Shown here: in pieces, positions 18,299 to 26,590 of the stretch
How positions within the stretch are numbered: the first letter of the stretch is position 1
Layout of the letters: the number at the start of each line of letters is the position of its first letter
Assembly: GCF_000177675.1 (NCBI RefSeq)
Contig: NZ_ADGX01000007.1
Span: 1 to 64,000 of the forward strand
Source: Parafrankia sp. EUN1f
Lineage (GTDB): Bacteria > Actinomycetota > Actinomycetes > Frankiales > Frankiaceae
Length of the DNA: 64,000 bases
Direction of reading: 5' to 3'
Notes under the pieces: generated by a model
The model's database searches: none
What the model was told of the DNA's origin: nothing
What the model saw: the letters and a program-made list of their open reading frames with translations, nothing else
Program-made: the position numbers and the translations under genes

Positions 18299-18847
18299 AT
18301 GCGCATCCGACCCGCACCCGCACGATAAGGATCTCCGCCGCAGGCGACGGCAATCCAGGCCGGACCAGGGCGGATACCCCTGGCACGCCGCCGTGATCCG
18401 GGCCGGAGCCGCGCAGGCCCGGCAGCACCGTGACCATGCCGACATGACAGGCCATGCCAACCCGATTCTGTGCTTTCCTCCTGCCGAGAACGCCACTCTC
18501 AGCCTGACGGCCACGCGGCCGAGCTCGGCGTCGACCCCGGCCAGATCTTTCTCGCCGGCGCCTCGGCCGGGGCGCATCTGGCGGCCATGTGCCTCGTGGA
18601 CGACTGGCTGCCGATCACGTTGCGGGTGCGCGGCGTCATCCGGGGGGCCTGCCTGGTCAGCGGTGTCTACGAGCTGGAGACACTGCGGCACTCCTACCTC
18701 GGGGAGGCGTTTGGCCTCACCGCGGCCGAGGCCGTCCGCAACAGCCCGCTGCGCCACGTGTTCCGGGCCGCGAACCGTGCGCACCGGGCACACCAGCCCG
18801 GGGCGGGGCCGAACCAGCGGTCGGCGGGTGTCTCACACCGGCGGTGA
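18299..18847 (+). pseudogene. Decayed alpha/beta hydrolase (fold-3 / kynurenine formamidase-like)
   Basis: A textbook AGGAGGAG sits five bases before an ATG at 18299, but the frame closes after nine codons (MRIRPAPAR). A different frame from about 18520 encodes a recognisable nucleophile-elbow segment (VDPGQIFLAGASAGAHLAA) and VRGACLVSGVYELE, then loses similarity near 18760 and stops at 18847. Only about 90 residues of hydrolase are left, lacking the acid and His. I read it as one gene broken by frameshift and truncation. The link between the orphan start and the downstream fragment is an inference. Confidence 0.6.
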
Positions 18848-19002
18848 CCCACGGCCCGGCCGCATGACCAAAGTCGCTGAGCGCTCCTGCTTGTGACCCA
18901 CAGAGAGTGATTCCGCCGATTCGCCACGTATCTTCGGGCGAAATGGCGAAATATCCGCTTCGTTCAAGTTGCGGGCGGTTCCGGTCCAAGGAGGGCTCGG
19001 CG

Positions 19003-19572
19003 GTGGCGGAGAAGATTGGTCCGGAGTTCGGTCCGTTGGCGGCTCTGGCCGGCGTATGGGAGGGCGACCAGGGCGTGGACGTCGCCTTCGGCAACACCGA
19101 AGGCAAAATGATCACAACGCCGTTCCGGGAGAAGATGACGTTCAAGCCGTTCGGCCCGGTGAACAACGGCGCCCAGCAGCTCTACGGGCTGGACTACCAC
19201 ATGATCGCGTGGCCGCTCGGCGAGGACAAGGCGTTCCACACCGAGATCGGCTACTGGTTGTGGGACTCCGTGCTCGGCCACGTCATGCGCTGCTTCATGG
19301 TGCCCCGGGGCCAGGCACTCATCGCCGCCGGCACCGTGGCGCCCGACGCGACCAGCTTCACGCTGCGTTCCGACCTCGGGTCCACCACGTACGGGATCCT
19401 CTCCAACCCCTACCTGGCCCGCGCGGCGAACACCACCGCCTACGAGGTGACCGTCACCGTGCGCCCGGACGGGTGCCTGGAGTACGAGGAGACCACCACG
19501 ATCAACCACGCGCGGGTCGCCGACCCGGTCGCCCACACCGACCGCAACGTGCTGCGGAAGCTGTCCGCCTAG
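19003..19572 (+). CDS. Nitrobindin-like heme-binding beta-barrel protein (FABP-like, PF08768 type)
   Basis: A 189-residue single-domain beta-barrel with the family start (LAALAGVWEGDQGVD), the LDYHMIAWPLGED region and the FHTEIGYWLWD strand motif. Nitrobindins bind heme b and react with NO or peroxynitrite. The GTG at 19003 has AAGGAGG eight bases upstream, which decides the start over an upstream ATG at 18907. The proximal His expected near the C-terminus may be in the TINHARV segment. The gene stands alone. Confidence 0.8.
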   Translation: MAEKIGPEFGPLAALAGVWEGDQGVDVAFGNTEGKMITTPFREKMTFKPFGPVNNGAQQLYGLDYHMIAWPLGEDKAFHTEIGYWLWDSVLGHVMRCFMVPRGQALIAAGTVAPDATSFTLRSDLGSTTYGILSNPYLARAANTTAYEVTVTVRPDGCLEYEETTTINHARVADPVAHTDRNVLRKLSA

Positions 19573-19809
19573 GCCTGGGCATCCCCATGACGGCACCCGG
19601 GCCGATCGGGGCCGTGCCTTTGAGCGTGACCGGGAACGCACGACGGTTCCGCGCGCTCACCACGGCCCCGTCTCCCAGGTGCCCACGCGACGTCCCTCGC
19701 CCACGCCCATCGGCCGGGAGCGTCCCGGTCGGTATCCCGCTGATCCACGACGGCCCCTCGCGGCGTCACAGACTGCTCCCGACACTGACGACGTAGACTG
19801 AGAGCCTTT

Positions 19810-19831
19810 CCGACTTATCCGGTCGGCTTTT
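19810..19831 (+). terminator. Weak hairpin followed by CTTTT
   Basis: CCGAC and GTCGG form a 5-bp stem followed at once by CTTTT. This could end transcripts from the nitrobindin-like gene or act in the leader of the carbonic anhydrase gene 30 bases downstream. The short stem keeps confidence low. Confidence 0.3.
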
Positions 19832-19861
19832 CGTGGATTATGTCGTCAGGGGATGCCGCAT

Positions 19862-20353
19862 ATGAGCGCAACAGATGACCTGCTGGCCAACGCCGCCGCC
19901 TACGCCCGCGACTTCGACAAGGGCGACCTGCCGCTGCCCCCGGCCCTCGGTGTCGCCATCGTGGCCTGCATGGACGCCCGGCTGAACGTCTACGGCCTGC
20001 TCGGGCTCAGCGAGGGTCAGGCCCATGTCATCCGCAACGCCGGCGGCGCGGTGACCGACGACGAGATCCGCTCGCTGGCGATCAGCCAGCGCCTGCTCGG
20101 AACCCGCGAGATCATCCTCATCCACCACACCGACTGCGGGATGCTGACCTTCACCGACGACGGCTTCAAGGCCCAGGTCGCCGCCGACACCGGTATCCGC
20201 CCGCCGTGGGCGGCCGAGGCCTTCACCGACCTCGACGAGGACGTCCGCCAGTCGATCGCGCGGGTCCGGTCCAGCCCGTTCATCCCGCACACCGACGCGG
20301 TCCGCGGTTTCGTGTACTCGGTCGAGAAGGGCACCCTCACCGAGGTCAGCTGA
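19862..20353 (+). CDS. Beta-carbonic anhydrase (Rv1284/CanA type)
   Basis: A 163-residue beta-carbonic anhydrase converting CO2 and bicarbonate in the cytoplasm. Zinc ligands are Cys36 (in VACMDAR), His89 and Cys92 (HHTDCG), with the Asp38-Arg40 dyad present. The order matches the small actinobacterial enzyme of the Rv1284 group over its whole length. The ATG at 19862 is used with AGGGGAT upstream; an in-frame ATG nine bases earlier is possible. Complete and single-gene. Confidence 0.93.
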   Translation: MSATDDLLANAAAYARDFDKGDLPLPPALGVAIVACMDARLNVYGLLGLSEGQAHVIRNAGGAVTDDEIRSLAISQRLLGTREIILIHHTDCGMLTFTDDGFKAQVAADTGIRPPWAAEAFTDLDEDVRQSIARVRSSPFIPHTDAVRGFVYSVEKGTLTEVS

Positions 20354-20939
20354 CCCTGCCTCGAGACATCCTGACGGCAGGATGCCGGGCGCCCGGCACG
20401 ACATGTCCGGCGCCCGGCACGGGGCACGGGAGCCGGCGCCGCGCATCCGAACCCCGCGTATCTCCACGCCGCGCGGCCCAGCCGTGCCAGGCCGCGCCCG
20501 CCCCCCGCGGTGCCGCTCCCAGCCCGCCGACGGCTTCCTGCGCTGGGAATTCATGCTGACAGCGGTAATAGCGCCACCTTTGCCAGCCGCACAAAGCGGC
20601 ACCTTTACCGGGCGCACAAATTCCGCGAAAAGCCGCATATCTGTTGACAGATCGCCGGCGCCTCACGAAGCTTGGTGACGCACCGAAACCGAAACGGCCA
20701 CCGCGTCCACCGGCATCCCGAGCAGTCGGTCCCACGTGTCGGTCCTGGAGTTCCCGCCACCGTCTCCCACCCTCTTCGCGCGGTTTCCCTCCGTGCCGAT
20801 TCATTCCCCGGCGTCCCGCGCCGCGGCCCTTCGCCGCGGAGTTTCTCGTCACGCCGCCACGATGCCCGGTGGCACGCGTGCCCGTTTCTGGAGAGGCGCT
20901 CGACCGAGCGCCTAATTTCCCGTGGAAATGGAGCCCAAC
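20354..20939. other. 586-base gene-free region with repeats
   Basis: No gene is supported. GCCGGGCGCCCGGC-type palindromic blocks occur twice at about 20383-20420. A pair of 25-base tandem repeats lies at 20571-20620. The region must contain the promoter of the GMC oxidoreductase. Confidence 0.5.
20571..20620. repeat. Two tandem 25-base repeats (21 of 25 identical)
   Basis: Units 20571-20595 and 20596-20620 share the pattern GCGNCACCTTT followed by CGCACAAA. They lie about 320 bases upstream of the GMC oxidoreductase, in otherwise non-repetitive DNA. A regulator-binding role is possible. Confidence 0.7.
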
Positions 20940-22571
20940 ATGGCCGAGCAGACAGTCGACTCCCCACTGGCCACCGACGGCCTCAGCCGAAGGAGGTTAT
21001 TCGGCACGGCCGCGGTCGGGGCTGCCGTCGCCGGCGGCATCGTCGGCGCCGGCGCGTCGCCGGCGCGGGCCGCGACCACGGCGGCAACCGTGCCCACCAC
21101 CGTCACGCGGGAGCGGGCGGTGGTCATCGGCAGCGGCTTCGGTGGCGGGGTCACCGCGCTGCGGCTGGCCCAGGCCGGTGTGTCGACCCTGGTGCTGGAG
21201 CGTGGGATCCGGTGGCCCACCGGCCCGAACGCCACGACCTTCTGCCGCTTCTCGAACATTGACAACCGGTCGTCCTGGCTGACCGACCACGCCACGATCG
21301 GCGGCGTCGTGAAGACCTGGGATCCCTATGTCGGCGTCATCGAGAGCGTGGCCGGCAACGGGATGACGATCAACTGCGGCGCCGCCTACGGCGGTGGCTC
21401 GCTGATGTACCACGGAATGACCCTGCAGCCCACGAAACAGCACTTCGCGAAATCGATGCCCGTGGCGGCCGGCCTGTATGACGAGCTCAATCTGTGGGCT
21501 TACCCGCTGGTCGCCCGCATGCTGGGAATCTCGACCATTCCCAATGACATCCTGAACACCGACCCCTACAAGTCGTCCCGCCTCTTCCGCGATGTCGCGC
21601 CGCAGGCGGGGCTGGAGCCGGTGGCGGTTCCACTGCCCATCGACTGGAGCTACGTGCGCGGTGAGCTGGACGGCCGCTACACGCCCACCTACACCACCAG
21701 CGACCTCGCGTTCGGCGTCAACAACGGCGGCAAGCGTTCGATCGACGTCACCTATCTCGCCGCGGCCGAGGCCACCGGCCGGGTGCGGGTGGCGACGCTG
21801 CACGTCGTCCGGGACATCGCGCTGGACGCGAACAAGCGCTGGGTGCTGTCGGTCGACCGCATCAACACCGGCGGAGTCGTCCAGGAACGCAAGAGCATCG
21901 TCGCCGACGCGGTCTTCCTCAACGCCGGCTCCGCCGGCACGACCCGCCTGCTCGTGAAGTCCAAGGCAAAGGGCCTGGTGCCGGGCCTGCCCGACGCCAT
22001 CGGCACCCAGTGGGGCAACAACGGCGACCGCATCTACGCCTGGATCGGCATGAACGGCGACCCGGGCACCATCCAGGGCGGACCGGCCTGCGTCGGCGGC
22101 CGCGACCCGAACGCGACGATCCCCTACACGATCATCCATGCGGGCTCACCCGTGCCGACCGGCGGCAACAAGGTGCTGACCGTCGTCGGCCTGGGCATCG
22201 TCGACGCCGCGGGAACCTGGGCCTACGACGCGGCCAAGGACGACGCCGTTCTGACCTGGCCTTCCAGCGGCGACGCCGCGCTGCAGGCGCTGATCGCCGC
22301 GAAGATGCAGCAGATCGCCCAGGTCGGCGGCGGCATCATGAGGGACACCAACGCCCAGGCGGCGTCGACCTGGCATGCCCTGGGCGGCGTTCCGATGGGC
22401 TCCGCGGTCGACCTGACCGGCCGGGTGCTCGGCCAGCGCGGTCTCTACGTGCTGGACGGCGCGCGCATCCCGGGCTCGACCGGCGCGTGCAACCCGTCGA
22501 TGACCATCGCCGCCCTCGCCGAGCACAGCATGGCGAAGATCATCCTCCAGGACGTCGGCCGCGTCTTCTGA
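20940..22571 (+). CDS. Tat-exported GMC oxidoreductase (cholesterol-oxidase-like)
   Basis: A 543-residue FAD-dependent oxidoreductase. It has a twin-arginine signal (SRRRLFG at about 16-22, then a hydrophobic stretch and ARA cleavage site near 44), the FAD dinucleotide fold VVIGSGFGGG (61-70) with the acidic end LVLERG, and a central substrate domain. The C-terminal GMC block includes WHALGGVPMGSAVD and GACNPSMTIAALAEH. The His and Asn-Pro motifs match cholesterol oxidase-type active sites, which oxidise a secondary alcohol, often a sterol, with O2. ATG at 20940 with GGAG upstream. Export plus the nearby Ltp/DUF35/MaoC genes fits sterol-like substrates, but this is an inference. Confidence 0.88.
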   Translation: MAEQTVDSPLATDGLSRRRLFGTAAVGAAVAGGIVGAGASPARAATTAATVPTTVTRERAVVIGSGFGGGVTALRLAQAGVSTLVLERGIRWPTGPNATTFCRFSNIDNRSSWLTDHATIGGVVKTWDPYVGVIESVAGNGMTINCGAAYGGGSLMYHGMTLQPTKQHFAKSMPVAAGLYDELNLWAYPLVARMLGISTIPNDILNTDPYKSSRLFRDVAPQAGLEPVAVPLPIDWSYVRGELDGRYTPTYTTSDLAFGVNNGGKRSIDVTYLAAAEATGRVRVATLHVVRDIALDANKRWVLSVDRINTGGVVQERKSIVADAVFLNAGSAGTTRLLVKSKAKGLVPGLPDAIGTQWGNNGDRIYAWIGMNGDPGTIQGGPACVGGRDPNATIPYTIIHAGSPVPTGGNKVLTVVGLGIVDAAGTWAYDAAKDDAVLTWPSSGDAALQALIAAKMQQIAQVGGGIMRDTNAQAASTWHALGGVPMGSAVDLTGRVLGQRGLYVLDGARIPGSTGACNPSMTIAALAEHSMAKIILQDVGRVF

Positions 22572-22707
22572 GGCCGTTCCCTTCCCTGCCCGGCTGCCCC
22601 GGGCGTGACCACCACCGCCGTCCGTGCCCGGCGGCCGACGCGGAATGGTGGCGCGGCCCGGCACCGGGCATGGTTGCCCTGGGAGCCGATGCGACCAGGA
22701 GGTGCTC

Positions 22708-23250
22708 ATGGCCAACGTCTCCGGTGCCGGCGCCGGGCTGCTCACCGACGCGTTCGGGCGGATCCGCGAGGTCGTGCACGAGGTCGTCGACGGGCTGAGC
22801 GCGGACGAGCTGAACAACCGCCCAGGCGGCCGGGCGAACTCCATCAGCTGGCTCGTCTGGCACCTGAGCCGGGTCCAGGACGACCATGTGGCGGACGTCG
22901 CCGGGTTTGACCAGGTGTGGTTCTCCGGCGGCTGGGAGCAGCGGTTCGGGCTCCCGGCGACGGCCGGCCCGGCGAACCGCTACCGGTCGATCGGGTACGG
23001 GCACAGCTCCGCCGACGTCGACACCGTCCGCGTCACCGACCCGGGCCTGCTCGTCGGCTACCACGACGCCGTCCACGAGCAGACCGTGCGCTACCTGGCC
23101 GGACTCGCCGACACCGACCTCGACCGGGTCGTCGACACGTCCTGGGATCCGCCGGTCACCCTCGCGGTGCGCCTGGTCAGCGTTGTGTCGGACGACCTGC
23201 AGCACGCCGGTCAGGCGGCGTTCGTCCGCGGGCTGGTCCACCCAGGCTGA
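22708..23250 (+). CDS. DinB-like / DUF664 four-helix protein
   Basis: A 180-residue DinB-superfamily protein with the three-His metal pattern in the expected places (ISWLVWHLSRVQDDH near 50-65, DDLQHAGQAAFVRGL at the end). In actinobacteria related proteins are mycothiol-dependent transferases or isomerases. The ATG at 22708 has AGGAGG five bases upstream. Substrate unknown. Confidence 0.85.
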   Translation: MANVSGAGAGLLTDAFGRIREVVHEVVDGLSADELNNRPGGRANSISWLVWHLSRVQDDHVADVAGFDQVWFSGGWEQRFGLPATAGPANRYRSIGYGHSSADVDTVRVTDPGLLVGYHDAVHEQTVRYLAGLADTDLDRVVDTSWDPPVTLAVRLVSVVSDDLQHAGQAAFVRGLVHPG

Positions 23251-23268
23251 TCACCGCCGGCCCGCTGC

Positions 23269-23306
23269 CGGTACCCCGGCCGGCCCGTCAGTCGGCCGGA
23301 GTACCG
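23269..23306. terminator. Terminator hairpin between convergent DinB and DUF2993 genes
   Basis: A 14-bp inverted repeat with one mismatch (CGGTAC...GTACCG outer arms, CCGGCCG/CGGCCGG inner arms) and a 10-base loop lies directly between the two stop codons. Confidence 0.6.
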
Positions 23307-23307
23307 C

Positions 23308-24639
23308 CTACGGGCACTGACGGGGCTCGGACTTCTCCGCCGCGGGCATCACGACGTCGTAGGCCCGCGCGGTCAGGGACAGCCCGTCCGGGCCGCTGGA
23401 CGCCTCGACGATGTTCAGGTCCAGCGGCAGCTGGCCCACCGGGATCGGCAGCGCCGGCAGCAGCGAGCCGCCCGGAATCGGGATGGAGAAGTTGATGGCA
23501 CCGCGCAGCGCGACCTCGCTGGGTACCAGCGTCAGGACGTTGTTGCGGACCTCGAAGGTCGTCACCCCGCCGACCTCCTGGGCCCCGAGCAGCGGGATGT
23601 CGACACGCCCGGAGATCTCGATCCGCCGACCGCCGTCGACCGGGTTGACCTGGATCTCACCGGGCAGCCCGGCCAGGTAGGTGTTCAGGTCGGAGTAGTC
23701 CAGCCGCACCGTCGCCCGGATGTCGTCGACGGGGACCTCCCCGACGTTCCCGGAGATCATGTCCCCGAGCGGCACGTGGATGCCGTTGAGCCTGGCCTGC
23801 ACCCAGGAGATCCGCGGCCCCGGCGTGGGGATCCCCTCGATGGTCACGCCGATGTCCTTGAACGTGCCGGACAGGATCTGGGTGAGGAACGGGAAGCCGC
23901 CGATGGTGACATCACGCACCGTGGGCGCCGGCACACCACAGTCCAGGCCCTCGAGCACCGCGACCTTGATCTGCTTGGCCATCTGCCCCTCGGCCACCGC
24001 GACCGCGGCGCGGTCACCCGCGATGAGCAGGACCAGCACCACCAGCAGCGCCACCACGGCGCGCACCCCACGGCGGCGACGCCTCGGCGTCGGTGCCCCC
24101 TGGGCACCGACGGCCTGGGGACCATCCGGAGGCATCCCGGCACCCGCAGGCGGCCCGCCGACCTCCGCGGGCGGTGCCCCCCAGTCGGCGGGAGGGCTCC
24201 CATCACCCGGGTACGGTGCTTGCGTGACAGCGGCCGGAGCCCATCCGCCGGGATACGGGGCCCCCTCGTCGGGCGGCCGTGACCAGACGCTTTCCTCGGG
24301 GTGGGGCCACCCGCCATACCCGGGCCCGCTGCCTTCCGCGGACTCGTCCAACCGCCAGGTCGGCGTGGCTGCTGCCTGGCGGGTCGGCGGAATCTCCCCC
24401 ACCGTCGGCACCGCGAGCTCCGCCGGATCCACGTGGTACGCCGCTTGAGCGGAATCCGCCTCGCGGCCGGCGTGCTCGGCATCGGCGTGCTCGGCATCGG
24501 CTGGTGTCAGCGGAGCCTGCGGCTGGGCACGACGCGGAAGACGCATCGTCGGATGGTCAGTGTCGGTGGACGGTGGTGCTGACGCCGCCGCCGGGCTCGA
24601 CGGATCCACGGGCTGTTCCCCGTCACCGCCGTGATCCAC
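23308..24639 (-). CDS. DUF2993 (LmeA-like) envelope protein with long disordered N-terminus
   Basis: 443 residues. A Pro/Gly/Ala-rich cytoplasmic segment (about 1-185) is followed by a basic stop (TPRRRRRG), one transmembrane helix (about 192-210), and an extracytoplasmic DUF2993 domain to the C-terminus. DUF2993 includes mycobacterial LmeA, a mannosyltransferase-related envelope protein, and has a lipid-binding tubular fold. The very long PYPG/PPAD-rich N-terminus is unusual and resembles scaffold-type tails. GTG start. Function here is unknown beyond envelope location. Confidence 0.82.
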   Translation of the reverse strand: MDHGGDGEQPVDPSSPAAASAPPSTDTDHPTMRLPRRAQPQAPLTPADAEHADAEHAGREADSAQAAYHVDPAELAVPTVGEIPPTRQAAATPTWRLDESAEGSGPGYGGWPHPEESVWSRPPDEGAPYPGGWAPAAVTQAPYPGDGSPPADWGAPPAEVGGPPAGAGMPPDGPQAVGAQGAPTPRRRRRGVRAVVALLVVLVLLIAGDRAAVAVAEGQMAKQIKVAVLEGLDCGVPAPTVRDVTIGGFPFLTQILSGTFKDIGVTIEGIPTPGPRISWVQARLNGIHVPLGDMISGNVGEVPVDDIRATVRLDYSDLNTYLAGLPGEIQVNPVDGGRRIEISGRVDIPLLGAQEVGGVTTFEVRNNVLTLVPSEVALRGAINFSIPIPGGSLLPALPIPVGQLPLDLNIVEASSGPDGLSLTARAYDVVMPAAEKSEPRQCP

Positions 24640-24827
24640 CGGAACGTCTCCCGTCCTGTTCCAGTCCTGGAGACCTGGTAGCCGCCCTCGTTGCTCTGGG
24701 CATTGAGCCTACTGCGCTGCCGGCCCGATCCAGCCACCTCGACACCGCACGAGTTGACAGCATCCCGACTCCTTCGGGACCGGACCGGCGACCTCCCCCG
24801 CCACCGGCGTGTCCCGGACCAGGCGCG

Positions 24828-25499
24828 TCAGAGCAGGGCTGGCCAGGACAGCCCGGCCGGGCTGGTGCGCCGCAGCGCTTCGACGGTCTGCGCGGAGACC
24901 GGTGCGGTCACAAAGCCAGCGACGCCGTCCAGCAGGTCCATCACATGCACTTCGAAGGGAAGCAGCGGCCGGTCGCTCGCCCGGGCGCGCTGCCGCTCGG
25001 CGGTCGCGTCGATGATGAGCGCCATCGCCTGTGAGATCCGGTGCGCGCGCATGTGCTCGGAAAGGAACGGCAGGTGGGCTCCCAGCTGTTCCTGAAAAGC
25101 CCGTGTCGATGCCCGCATCGACGGTGACATGCAGTCGAAGACGTCACGCCGACCGTACTGCTTCAGCATTGCGACGAAAGTCAGGTAGTAGCTGTCCACC
25201 TCCTCGCTGTGCTCCATGAGGGTGCGGACCTGGCATTCCAGCAGGGAACGGAGGTCGTGTGACACCCGGGTTGCGACGAGATCCGCCCGGCGCTCGTGCA
25301 GGCGCGGCAGCCGGTATTCGAAGATCGCTCGAATCAGGCGGTCCTTGGAGCCGAAGTGGTACTGCACGGCGGAGTTGTTTCCGTTGCCCGCCGCGGCACC
25401 GATCTGCCGCAGCGAGATCCCGTCAATACCGTGAAGTGCGAACAGCCGCTCGGCGGAGAGGACGATCTGCTTCTTACTCGAAGTGGTGACCACCGGCAT
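24828..25499 (-). CDS. TetR family transcriptional regulator
   Basis: A 223-residue one-component repressor. The N-terminal helix-turn-helix (residues about 9-55) has the family pattern LSAERLFALHGIDGISLRQIGAA then VQYHFGSKDRLIRAIFEYR. The C-terminal ligand domain is specific and not matched to a known effector. Neither neighbour forms an operon with it; it may regulate the divergent or nearby genes, but no clear palindromic operator was found beside it. Confidence 0.9.
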   Translation of the reverse strand: MPVVTTSSKKQIVLSAERLFALHGIDGISLRQIGAAAGNGNNSAVQYHFGSKDRLIRAIFEYRLPRLHERRADLVATRVSHDLRSLLECQVRTLMEHSEEVDSYYLTFVAMLKQYGRRDVFDCMSPSMRASTRAFQEQLGAHLPFLSEHMRAHRISQAMALIIDATAERQRARASDRPLLPFEVHVMDLLDGVAGFVTAPVSAQTVEALRRTSPAGLSWPALL

Positions 25500-25606
25500 G
25501 GGCGGATGAAAGCATCAGGCGGCGCTCCCGGTCAAGCGACCCAACAGCTGATGACAGCGCGGCCTGCCCAGGTGACACCACGCCTGGACAGGCCACCGCG
25601 ATACCT

Positions 25607-26431
25607 TCAGGGCTTCCTGCCGACACCGCAGGATTCCAGTGGCGCAAACGGCCCGTCCGGCTCCGGGTTGTTACGCCAGTATGGCGGCGAGACGATTCCC
25701 GGCGCGACGAGCTCAAGCCCGTCGAAGAAACGGGTGATCTGATCGACGGTTCGGTAGTGATATCCGTTCCCGACCGTGGTGACCTCGTTGAGGTCGGCCA
25801 TACTGAGGTCTTTGTTCGTCGCCGGTACCGGTGCCGGGTCCGAGGTCCGGTCGTCGGAGCCGTCCTCCAGCACGAGGAAGCTTCCCGACGGCAGTTCCCC
25901 GAGCAGGTGGCGCACGATGGAGTAGGCCTCGTCGAGGTCCGCGATCAGACCCATGATCGACATGAGCATCAGGCCGACGGGCTGGGAGAAGTCCAGCGTC
26001 TGGCGGGCGAAGGCGAGGATGCGCGCGGGGTCGCGCGCATCGGACTCCAGGTAGGTGGTGACGCCCTCGGGCGTCCCGGCCAACAGCGCACGGGCGTGAA
26101 TGAGCACCATGGGATCGTTGTCGACGTAGACGACCCGCGACTGCGGCGCTATGCGCTGCGCGACCTGGTGCGTGTTGTTCTCGACCGGCAGTCCGGTGCC
26201 GACGTCCAGGAACTGCCGCACCCCCTGTTCGGCCGCGAGGTAGGTGATGGCGCGGGCCAGAAACGCCCGTGACGCCCGCGCCACGTCCAGGATCTGGGGG
26301 AAGACGGCGATGGTCCGATCGCCGTGCTCCCGGTCGACGGGAAAGTTGTCCTTGCCCCCCAGGTAGTAGTTCCACACCCGGGCCGAATGCGGGCGGCTGG
26401 TGTCGAAGGTCGGGGGCGGATAGTCGGTCAT
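25607..26431 (-). CDS. PF04672 SAM-dependent methyltransferase
   Basis: A 274-residue protein of a mostly actinobacterial methyltransferase-like family: PPTFDTSRPHSARVWNYYLGGKDNFP near the N-terminus, the SAM-binding FLDVGTGLP, VVYVDNDPMVL, and the C-terminal FFDGLELVAPGIV and PYWRNNP blocks. The ATG at 26431 fits this family start; the frame extends upstream without similarity. The substrate of the family is not established. Confidence 0.88.
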   Translation of the reverse strand: MTDYPPPTFDTSRPHSARVWNYYLGGKDNFPVDREHGDRTIAVFPQILDVARASRAFLARAITYLAAEQGVRQFLDVGTGLPVENNTHQVAQRIAPQSRVVYVDNDPMVLIHARALLAGTPEGVTTYLESDARDPARILAFARQTLDFSQPVGLMLMSIMGLIADLDEAYSIVRHLLGELPSGSFLVLEDGSDDRTSDPAPVPATNKDLSMADLNEVTTVGNGYHYRTVDQITRFFDGLELVAPGIVSPPYWRNNPEPDGPFAPLESCGVGRKP

Positions 26432-26521
26432 GCGGTGTGGGCTCCCGTTCCGGACCCGGCCGGGCTGGGCGGTTCCTGACGGTACCGCCCAGCCCGGACC
26501 ATGGTGGCTTCCGACTCCGCG

Positions 26522-26572
26522 CCGGCTGGTCACGTGAACCGGCTGGTCATGTGAACCGGCTGGTCATGTGAA
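26522..26572. repeat. Three tandem 17-bp repeats
   Basis: Units of CCGGCTGGTCAYGTGAA run head to tail at 26522, 26539 and 26556, with partial CCGGCT copies after. They occupy the short gap between the binding-protein stop and the methyltransferase start on the minus strand. Confidence 0.85.
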
Positions 26573-26590
26573 CCGGCTGTCGTGTGCCGG

